This document shows positions 6,063-11,012 of a stretch of 11,012 nucleotides of DNA, piece after piece. Made by a program: the position numbers and the translations under genes. The stretch is from Euryarchaeota archaeon UBA229. Lineage in GTDB: Archaea > Thermoplasmatota > Poseidoniia > Poseidoniales > Poseidoniaceae. The DNA lies in NCBI GenBank assembly GCA_002505355.1, contig DAUW01000029.1, positions 1 to 11,012 on the forward strand. The letters are read 5' to 3'. The notes beneath the pieces were generated by a model. That model saw only the letters and a program-made list of their open reading frames with translations, searched no databases and had not been told where the DNA came from. Every line of letters starts with the position of its first letter. Positions within the stretch are counted from its first letter, which is position 1.

Positions 6063-6622
6063 TGGAGGTTCCGACCGGCAGTCATATTCGAAGATGGCGT
6101 AAATCCCTTGACATAACCCAAACTAATTTGGCAAAAATGAGTGGTGTGGCTCAATCGATAATCGCTAAGATTGAAAATGAAAACGTCGACCCTAGAGTTT
6201 CAACACTGCGGAAAATTGTTGAAGCATTAGCCAGATTCGAGAATCCAGAGTTATTACACACCGTTCAGGATGTGATGACTACAGATGTTGCGGCGCTGAG
6301 ATATGAAGATACCATTCAAGTAGCAATCGATCGTATGGTCAAAGACGGTATTAGTCAGTTACCTGTACTATCCCCTGCCGGAGTTATACTAGGGATAGTT
6401 TCTGAAGACAGTATTTTGCAAAAGGGTGCACACAGAAACGGTGTTGTTGGATTAGTGATGGATACTAACCCTGCTATTGTTGACATTGGTCTTTCAGTTG
6501 CTGAGGCACGGAGAAGATTAACCGAAGTTGAGGCACTACTAGTTGTCGAAGCAGAATTACTTGTCGGCTTGGTCAGCAAAATGGATTTAGTGAGGGCTTT
6601 ACGCCTCAACAGTATAGCTTGA
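6059..6622 (+). CDS. XRE-type HTH regulator with a CBS-domain pair
   Basis: 187 residues. An N-terminal XRE/HTH_3 DNA-binding domain spans about 7-61: the helix pair ITQTNLAKMSGVAQSIIAKIE is typical, with VDPRVSTLRKI as the last helix. Residues 69-123 are a first CBS motif (VMTTDVAALRYEDTI through GIVSEDSIL) and 130-185 a second, somewhat short one (VMDTNPAIVDIGLSVAEA through GLVSKMDLVRAL). CBS pairs bind adenosyl ligands such as AMP, ATP or SAM, so DNA binding may respond to energy or cofactor state. This HTH-CBS architecture is known in archaea. A second ATG at 6062 directly follows the first. It faces the divergently read glutamine synthetase gene, and control of nitrogen assimilation is possible but inferred from position only. 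Confidence 0.9.
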   Translation: MMEVPTGSHIRRWRKSLDITQTNLAKMSGVAQSIIAKIENENVDPRVSTLRKIVEALARFENPELLHTVQDVMTTDVAALRYEDTIQVAIDRMVKDGISQLPVLSPAGVILGIVSEDSILQKGAHRNGVVGLVMDTNPAIVDIGLSVAEARRRLTEVEALLVVEAELLVGLVSKMDLVRALRLNSIA

Positions 6623-8428
6623 TTATGCGTTGTTTGCTGCAGATTCACCTTGTGGAGTGACGAGCGTGTTGCTGCCATCACGGTAAATTACCGGAATTTC
6701 AACTGAAGATGCGCTGGGAATAACGTGCATAGAGCAGGAAGGGGTGCATGCCGGCGGCAAGTAGTCCTCACCAGACTCGGATAATACGAAGGTTATACCA
6801 TGGTTTGCGGGCAGCAATGCATCGATACCTTGGAATTCCATCAACATGTTAACAGTCTGGCCTGGAATTACTGTTTGGGCATCGTAACCACCAGCATGAT
6901 ATCTCACATCCATGGTAGCATGGCCAAGCCTTATTCCGGTTTCTGAATCCTGCATTTCGATAAACACCTGCCCGCCATCGAATGATGGTACGGCGGTTAG
7001 ATGGAATGTAGCTAAGCCAGAAATATGGGTGTCTAGGTCTTCAGCAATCGGTGGACAGTTGACAGTCACAGTATCTCCGCCGCCCAACACTAGACCGGCG
7101 CTACCGACAAATGAGCCACTGGTTTCACACTGCGTCATATCTAACGATATCCTCTCTGCATCAAGTGGTGGCCAAGTCTCTTCGATACGCCATTCACCAT
7201 CATTGCGCTGTATTTGTGCGTGTAAAAGTGGTTTAGGTCCTATGCCCTTGAGGTAATACTCCATCCATTCAAACAAATCTTGGCCCCAATCCCAACGCGT
7301 CATGTTGTGAATCGCTTCACCACCATAACCGGAGTCTTGTGCGTTGTGTTTAGTCCACTGATCTGGATAATTGTGTTCCCACTGACCGAGCATTCCGGCC
7401 ACTTCATAACCAGCATCAATGTATGCCTGATACCAATTTGTTCCCGGCGGGCCACCAAATACTTGATGTGGATCGACGTTCCAATCCTGCATTCCTTGGA
7501 CCCAGTATATGCTACCATTGTATTTGCCAAGCGCCTTGTCAATATGACTTCGTTCATCATAATAGTTAGCCATGTAGGGATCAAGTTCACCAAGACCATA
7601 GCGGGTTGGCCCAGCTAAGAATCCTTCAACGACGTCGGAGCACATATTGTCTAAATCATCGTCATCATAATCTAGGATGCTGCTGCCATAATTTGAATGC
7701 ATGATTTGAGAACGGGCCTCTGCACTTCCGTTCTTGTAAAGCAGTGGGGCAAGCGCAGTAGTTCCAGAAATAGGAACAATCGTTTTGAGATGTTCGCTAC
7801 CTTGTGCTGCGGCTTCCCATGCGGTAGCGCCCTCATACGATTTACCGTAGATCGCGACATTACCGTTACTCCAATTTTGATCGCCAAGCCATTCGACCGC
7901 CGAGTGAATGCCCAAACCTTCACCATCACCTCGATAATCGAAACAACCAGTACTTTCCTCCGTAGCAAACACTGCAACTTGAGCTAAGGCATAGCCGTGT
8001 GGAACAAAATTGTCGTATATGAACTCGCCTCGTCCAGCAGCGACGATGTTGGTTGGGTTCGATTCGTCTCCTGGTTGTCCATATGAAAAGTATGGGCTGA
8101 CTACTGCGATTACAGGGACTTGTTCACCATCCAGAGTATTCGATGGTAGCCAGTAGGATAGATGAACATCAGCACTATTCGGCCCGCCGCCCCAAATTCC
8201 AGTAGTGTCTACTGTTATAGTCGCTTCTTGAACTTCTAGCGCTTCATGTGGGCCGGGTTCGAGAACCATCGCATACGAACCATTCCAATTCCATTCTAGT
8301 TGATGCCTATCGTAGATATCGGGGTAAAGTGATTCGTTTTCCGCTTGGCCGGCATTAGATGGCGATGACAAACATCCAGATAGCGGTAGCATCACCAGCA
8401 TAGCTACTAGCAACACCGCCTGACGCAT
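6623..8428 (-). CDS. Secreted S15/CocE-family serine peptidase or hydrolase, lipoprotein
   Basis: 601 residues. The signal ends in lipobox LSGC with Cys19, so the mature enzyme is anchored outside the cell membrane. An alpha/beta-hydrolase domain spans about 65-400, with a catalytic triad in the order of the X-Pro dipeptidyl-peptidase family: Ser197 in GKSYEG, Asp315 in QGMQDWNVDP and His352 in GQWEHNYPD. Residues about 425-585 fit the C-terminal beta jelly-roll (X-Pro dipeptidyl-peptidase C-terminal, PepX_C) of the family. Members cleave dipeptides after proline or, as in CocE, hydrolyse esters and acylated beta-lactams, so the substrate cannot be named. It suggests use of external peptides by a heterotroph. 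The ATG at 8428 has TTTATT about 26 nt upstream. Its stop (6623-6625) directly abuts the stop of the convergent regulator gene. Confidence 0.9.
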   Translation of the reverse strand: MRQAVLLVAMLVMLPLSGCLSSPSNAGQAENESLYPDIYDRHQLEWNWNGSYAMVLEPGPHEALEVQEATITVDTTGIWGGGPNSADVHLSYWLPSNTLDGEQVPVIAVVSPYFSYGQPGDESNPTNIVAAGRGEFIYDNFVPHGYALAQVAVFATEESTGCFDYRGDGEGLGIHSAVEWLGDQNWSNGNVAIYGKSYEGATAWEAAAQGSEHLKTIVPISGTTALAPLLYKNGSAEARSQIMHSNYGSSILDYDDDDLDNMCSDVVEGFLAGPTRYGLGELDPYMANYYDERSHIDKALGKYNGSIYWVQGMQDWNVDPHQVFGGPPGTNWYQAYIDAGYEVAGMLGQWEHNYPDQWTKHNAQDSGYGGEAIHNMTRWDWGQDLFEWMEYYLKGIGPKPLLHAQIQRNDGEWRIEETWPPLDAERISLDMTQCETSGSFVGSAGLVLGGGDTVTVNCPPIAEDLDTHISGLATFHLTAVPSFDGGQVFIEMQDSETGIRLGHATMDVRYHAGGYDAQTVIPGQTVNMLMEFQGIDALLPANHGITFVLSESGEDYLPPACTPSCSMHVIPSASSVEIPVIYRDGSNTLVTPQGESAANNA

Positions 8429-8451
8429 GGTTTGGGGTTTGTGTCATATTC

Positions 8452-8458
8452 AATAAAC
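8452..8458 (-). promoter_or_regulatory. TATA-like box of the S15 peptidase gene
   Basis: The minus strand reads GTTTATT, centred about 26.5 nt upstream of the ATG at 8428. This is a leaderless arrangement. Confidence 0.5.
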
Positions 8459-8485
8459 TGATGCTTACCACTCTACCTCCGCAAG

Positions 8486-8498
8486 TTATGAGTTATAG
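8486..8498 (+). promoter_or_regulatory. Two overlapping TATA-like elements upstream of OMP decarboxylase
   Basis: TTATGAG (8486-8492) and TTATAG (8493-8498) are centred about 28 and 21 nt upstream of the ATG at 8517. Either could be the TBP site. They disfavour the TTG at 8505 and the GTG at 8511 as starts. Confidence 0.4.
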
Positions 8499-8516
8499 CA
8501 CCGCTTGGGTGTGAAC

Positions 8517-9311
8517 ATGCAGCCGAAGGATGCGTGGGGTAGTCGATGGAGAAACGCTACGCTCCCCATGGCCAAGCATTACATGACAGTTGCCGCAGAA
8601 AAACAGAGTCTAGTCTGTCTTGCTGCCGATCGAAATACTATGGCTGATTTATCTGAATTAGTACAACAGGTAGGGCCATTTATTGCAGCATTAAAGACGC
8701 ACGTCGACTTAATTGACGATTGGTCTGTCGAATCATGGCATGATTTCTGTGCGCTTGCTAACAAGCACAATCTCCTGATTTTCGAAGATCGAAAATTCGC
8801 TGATATTGGCAAAATAAGTCGGGCACAGATGTCGGGGGTTTACAATATCCGTGCATGGTCAGATATTGTAACGGCTCATCTGATCTCTGGGCCCGATATA
8901 GTTGATGGATTGCAGGCTGGATGGAACGACGTTGGTCGACAAGGCGGGGTATTGTTACTGGCACAAATGTCAAGTCGGGGGAATCTACTCGGCGAGGATT
9001 ACACTGCGAAAGTTGTCGAATTAGGAAGTGCTCACGCAGGTGTGCTCGGATTTATTGGTAATGGTTCAAGACCAGTCGAACTAGCAGAGTTGCGTCGCCA
9101 AGTCGGGGAACAGAAACTGATATGGACGCCGGGAGTTAACATATCGGTTGGTGATGGGGAGATGGGTCAGCGATATGGTGATCCTTATGACGCCATTGCT
9201 GCAGGGTCTGATTGTATAATTGTCGGCTCAGGCATTCACCGAGCAAACGACCCGCGCAGTGCTGCTCAAGAATATGCTAGGTTATCCTGGAAGGCGCTCC
9301 TCGAACGGTGA
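8517..9311 (+). CDS. pyrF: Orotidine 5'-phosphate decarboxylase, URA3-like
   Basis: It converts OMP to UMP, the last step of de novo pyrimidine synthesis, in the cytoplasm. It has 264 residues from the ATG at 8517; the frame also offers TTG at 8505 and GTG at 8511, but ATG fits the promoter best. The catalytic DRKFADIG is complete (Asp91, Lys93, Asp96; D-x-K-x-x-D). Other conserved parts are LKTHVDLI (59-66), GVLGFIGNGS, IWTPGVN (phosphate-loop region) and DCIIVGSGIH near the end. Length and wording (KTHVD, FEDRKFADIG, TPG) follow the eukaryotic URA3 and bacterial group III enzymes rather than the roughly 210-aa enzyme common in methanogens. No orotate phosphoribosyltransferase domain is fused. 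The next frame starts within its 3' end. Confidence 0.94.
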   Translation: MQPKDAWGSRWRNATLPMAKHYMTVAAEKQSLVCLAADRNTMADLSELVQQVGPFIAALKTHVDLIDDWSVESWHDFCALANKHNLLIFEDRKFADIGKISRAQMSGVYNIRAWSDIVTAHLISGPDIVDGLQAGWNDVGRQGGVLLLAQMSSRGNLLGEDYTAKVVELGSAHAGVLGFIGNGSRPVELAELRRQVGEQKLIWTPGVNISVGDGEMGQRYGDPYDAIAAGSDCIIVGSGIHRANDPRSAAQEYARLSWKALLER

Positions 9312-9558
9312 TGATTTGTACGAATTATTTCTATGGTTTATTGCTTGTATATGCATCAGCTTACCGGCATGGTTGATTTACAATGCTTGGAGTAAGAGTC
9401 GCATCCTCAATGAACGAATAGTTAATTGCGACGACACATTACTTACCGACTCTGGCGTGAAAATCAATCAAATAATATCTGCTCCAGTAGGGACTACGGT
9501 AACAGAAAATGCAAACTTGGTGATAGTCACGGCAAATCACGCAAAAAATGTTGAGTAA
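9274..9558 (+). CDS. Probable small single-helix membrane protein, unknown
   Basis: 94 residues if the ATG at 9274 is used, which overlaps the OMP decarboxylase end by 38 nt in another frame. A TTG at 9316 just after the decarboxylase stop would give 80 residues. Either way there is one transmembrane helix (LYELFLWFIACICISLPAWLIY, about residues 15-36) followed by a small soluble tail with strand-like repeats of Val, Thr and Asn. No family is recognised. It is probably cotranscribed with pyrF. Its last 22 nt overlap the end of the convergent receiver-like gene. Coding is supported by an open frame past the decarboxylase and by the clean helix-plus-tail pattern, but not by homology. Confidence 0.5.
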   Translation: MLGYPGRRSSNGDDLYELFLWFIACICISLPAWLIYNAWSKSRILNERIVNCDDTLLTDSGVKINQIISAPVGTTVTENANLVIVTANHAKNVE

Positions 9559-10211
9559 GCGTAGTAAACAGCGCCAATGCCGAGTGAGATTACTACTAAT
9601 CTAGTTACCAACTTAGAGCCCGGTTTTTTGCCTTGGTTAGCATCTGTAGGTAAAGGCAACTGCACGTCTAGGGGGGGCAATTCTGTTGCGCCTGGTAAGC
9701 CTGGAAGAGGAAGCCCCGGTAATGAGGGGAGTGGTAATGGACCATCGTCGTCTTCTGGCTTAATGCGATCAATCGGGTACAGTTCATCTAAATCTTCTAA
9801 CCCGGGTGCATCTGGTATTGGCCCTAAGATGGTGTCCCACTGTTCGTCCAATACCGTGGTTGTAATTGGCTTTTGTAGCCAAGCTACTGCACCGGCGGAA
9901 AACTGAGCATCTGATGCAACTTTTGCTAATCGTCTTGGTGCAACGAACAATATTCGTGCATCGCCGCCGTGCTCACGCATCTCTAACGCTGCGAGGTGCC
10001 CGTCTAAAGATGGAATGTCTAGTGAGATTACCACTAGTTCAGGATCTAACCTTATGTATTCATCAACGGCCTTATCGCCATCTTGACATACCTCGATATT
10101 GAAATCTTTTATTTTGAAAATTGATGTAAGACGCTGAATGGACATTGCGTTTGATTCTACAATCAGAACACTTGGTGAACCATCATCTGAATTATTCGAG
10201 ACGTAAGCCAT
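9537..10211 (-). CDS. Membrane-anchored degenerate receiver (CheY-like) protein
   Basis: 224 residues. Residues 13-130 follow a response-regulator receiver fold: VLIVES (beta 1), VVISLDIPSLDGH (beta 3), ARILFVAP (beta 4), AGAVAWLQKP (beta 5). The phosphorylation site is altered: Ser63 sits where the acceptor Asp (four before the Pro) is expected, the usual acidic pair after beta 1 is Glu19-Ser20, and the Thr/Ser of beta 4 is Ala91. Lys114-Pro115 remains. It is therefore probably a pseudo-receiver used for binding rather than phosphotransfer. Residues 131-157 are acidic, 158-190 form a Pro/Leu-rich linker (LPLPSLPGLPLPGLPG), and 203-223 form one C-terminal transmembrane helix, so the receiver faces the cytoplasm. 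It lies downstream of DUF1844 and ftsY on the same strand. Confidence 0.85.
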   Translation of the reverse strand: MAYVSNNSDDGSPSVLIVESNAMSIQRLTSIFKIKDFNIEVCQDGDKAVDEYIRLDPELVVISLDIPSLDGHLAALEMREHGGDARILFVAPRRLAKVASDAQFSAGAVAWLQKPITTTVLDEQWDTILGPIPDAPGLEDLDELYPIDRIKPEDDDGPLPLPSLPGLPLPGLPGATELPPLDVQLPLPTDANQGKKPGSKLVTRLVVISLGIGAVYYAYSTFFA

Positions 10212-10228
10212 GTCAATCTAACCTTCCG

Positions 10229-10235
10229 AATATAC
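10229..10235 (-). promoter_or_regulatory. TATA-like box of the receiver-like gene
   Basis: GTATATT on the minus strand is centred about 21 nt upstream of the ATG at 10211, slightly closer than the others in the window. It suggests that the gene can be transcribed separately from the DUF1844 gene, 55 nt upstream. Confidence 0.4.
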
Positions 10236-10266
10236 ACTTACAAATCAATCAACCGGAGGTTTTACC

Positions 10267-10644
10267 CTATTCCTCCTCGTTATTAGTAGACAAATCTTCC
10301 ACCGGCCCGTCGCGCGGGTTAGCGAAGGTTTCACGTATTGATTCGGATTTTGCTAATTCATCATCAGCTTGCCGCTTCAATGTCGGAGCTCTAGTAAATT
10401 GTAACTGTAACTCACTAATTACACTGCGAAATAGCTGCTCTTCCCTATCAGTAAGATTGGTTTTAGTTTTCCTCTGCAGCATTGACAACAGATCTATTGC
10501 CTCTTTTGCCTCAGCCATATCAAAATATTTGTTGCCTTGCTGATCTGGAATATATCCCATATGTAGTAGTGCACTGCGCTGAAACATGTGAACAAGTTGA
10601 AACAACTTGGTTGTATCATCATCGGAAAATATCTCTGCCATCAT
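10267..10644 (-). CDS. DUF1844 family protein
   Basis: 125 residues. Residues 11-84 match the DUF1844 pattern closely: a helix LFQLVHMFQRSALLHMGYIP, then a small turn (DQQGNKYFD), then a long helical part AKEAIDLLSMLQRKTKTNLT and EEQLFRSVISELQLQF. The family has no assigned function as far as I know and is mostly seen in bacteria. The tail (85-125) is charged and likely disordered, ending in Glu-Glu-Glu. Two Met codons in tandem (10644 and 10641) start the protein, and a TAATTAATTG box lies about 26 nt upstream of 10644. It sits between ftsY and the membrane-anchored receiver-like gene, 35 nt after the ftsY stop, so shared expression is likely. Confidence 0.88.
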   Translation of the reverse strand: MMAEIFSDDDTTKLFQLVHMFQRSALLHMGYIPDQQGNKYFDMAEAKEAIDLLSMLQRKTKTNLTDREEQLFRSVISELQLQFTRAPTLKRQADDELAKSESIRETFANPRDGPVEDLSTNNEEE

Positions 10645-10665
10645 CTTTGCTAATGGCCCGCATTC

Positions 10666-10675
10666 AATTAATTAA
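10666..10675 (-). promoter_or_regulatory. TATA-like box of the DUF1844 gene
   Basis: The minus strand reads TTAATTAATT within 10666-10675, centred about 26 nt from the first ATG of DUF1844 and just after the ftsY stop. It indicates an own promoter besides any read-through from ftsY. Confidence 0.45.
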
Positions 10676-10679
10676 CGGA

Positions 10680-11012
10680 TTACTCGAACAACTGATCGAG
10701 CAACCAATCAGGGTCGAACTGCATTAAATCGTCATAGCCTTGACCTACTCCGGCAAACACAATCGGCCTTCCGGTAGCAAAAGCAATTGAAAGCCCGGCA
10801 CCACCTTTTGCGTCGGTATCAAGTTTGGTCAATACCGCCCCATCAAACTGCATTATTTCCTGAAACATTCTGGCTTGATCGACCGCATCATTACCCGCCA
10901 GCGAGTCCCCGACGAACAAAGTAAGATGTGGGTTAGCCACACGCTTAACTTTGTTCAACTCATTCATAAGATTAGTTTTATTTTGCATTCTTCCTGCAGT
11001 ATCGACTAACAC
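10680..11012 (-). CDS. ftsY: Signal recognition particle receptor FtsY, C-terminal part
   Basis: The SRP-GTPase receptor docks ribosome-nascent chains carrying SRP to the membrane. Only the last 110 residues are visible, and the frame is open at the right edge, beginning inside the G3 motif (VLVDTAGRMQ), so the leading GTG is an internal Val codon. TKLDTDAKGG carries the G4 motif (TKLD), and the end GVGQGYDDLMQFDPDWLLDQLF is the usual FtsY tail, with GQ at the closing loop. The wording of the end (DDL.FD...) fits FtsY rather than Ffh, which would continue into a Met-rich M domain. DUF1844 follows 35 nt downstream on the same strand. Confidence 0.95.
   Translation of the reverse strand: MLVDTAGRMQNKTNLMNELNKVKRVANPHLTLFVGDSLAGNDAVDQARMFQEIMQFDGAVLTKLDTDAKGGAGLSIAFATGRPIVFAGVGQGYDDLMQFDPDWLLDQLFE

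Noticed and set aside
7280..7987. Several open frames of 96-112 codons on both strands inside the S15 peptidase gene
   Set aside because: They are shadows of a long gene with intact lipobox, triad and C-terminal domain, and they have no coherent domains of their own.
8505..8516. TTG at 8505 or GTG at 8511 as start of OMP decarboxylase
   Set aside because: The extra residues are not conserved-looking and both codons lie too close to the TATA-like elements. The ATG at 8517 fits better.
9577..9906. Plus-strand 109-codon Gly/Ser/Pro-rich frame
   Set aside because: It is the antisense of the Pro/Leu-rich linker of the receiver-like protein. Its low-complexity look reflects that linker's codons.
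1..11012. CRISPR array, insertion sequence or toxin-antitoxin/defence island
   Set aside because: No spaced direct repeats, transposase, terminal inverted repeats or defence-type nuclease genes were seen. Apart from the weak integrase relic, the genes are housekeeping or unknown membrane proteins.
10680..11012. Ffh (SRP54) as identity of the right-edge GTPase
   Set aside because: The protein ends right after the GTPase domain with the FtsY-type tail and has no Met-rich M domain.

Overview
The window reads as a compact chromosomal segment of a marine archaeon. It is most consistent with Marine Group II/III (Poseidoniia, Thermoplasmatota), though the lineage is inferred from gene content and promoter style and is not proven. 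The supporting evidence is an FtsY C-terminus of SRP-receptor type, T/A-rich TATA-like boxes about 25-28 nt upstream of most start codons with no Shine-Dalgarno sequence (leaderless transcripts), two secreted lipoproteins with lipoboxes, and a core gene set mixed with enzymes of bacterial or eukaryotic type. Those enzymes are an endonuclease VIII, a type II glutamine synthetase and a URA3-like OMP decarboxylase.

Layout. 1-912 is the C-terminal part of an unrecognised six-helix membrane protein, open at the left edge. 977-1474 encodes a small four-helix membrane protein. 1548-1634 is a class II tRNA-Leu(GAG) with an encoded CCA. Just 3' of it (1719-1829) lies a 36-codon stretch that resembles the C-terminus of a tyrosine recombinase without its Tyr, a possible relic of an element integrated at the tRNA. 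nei (minus, 1812-2630) and a small winged-helix protein (plus, 2683-2928) diverge from one palindromic TATA-like box exactly midway between their ATGs. A cyclophilin lipoprotein (minus, 2951-3727), a Met-rich six-helix membrane protein (minus, 3781-4473) and glutamine synthetase II (minus, 4580-5593) follow.

A 253-nt divergent intergenic region holding two inverted repeats separates glutamine synthetase from a two-gene operon (5847-6622), a 71-aa unknown overlapping an XRE-HTH/CBS-pair regulator by 4 nt. The regulator meets a secreted S15-family serine peptidase lipoprotein (6623-8428, minus) stop to stop with no spacer. A URA3-type OMP decarboxylase (plus, 8517-9311) runs into a probable small membrane protein, whose end overlaps a convergent gene for a membrane-anchored degenerate receiver protein (minus, 9537-10211). 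Upstream of the latter are a DUF1844 protein (10267-10644) and the 3' end of ftsY (10680-11012), all on the minus strand.

Functionally this is a housekeeping neighbourhood: nitrogen assimilation, pyrimidine synthesis, base-excision repair, protein targeting, and extracytoplasmic protein folding and peptide hydrolysis. There is no CRISPR array, insertion sequence or obvious defence island. The less explained parts are the ftsY-DUF1844-pseudo-receiver cluster, the possible recombinase relic at the tRNA, the symmetric promoter at 2653-2660, and the regulator pair facing glutamine synthetase.
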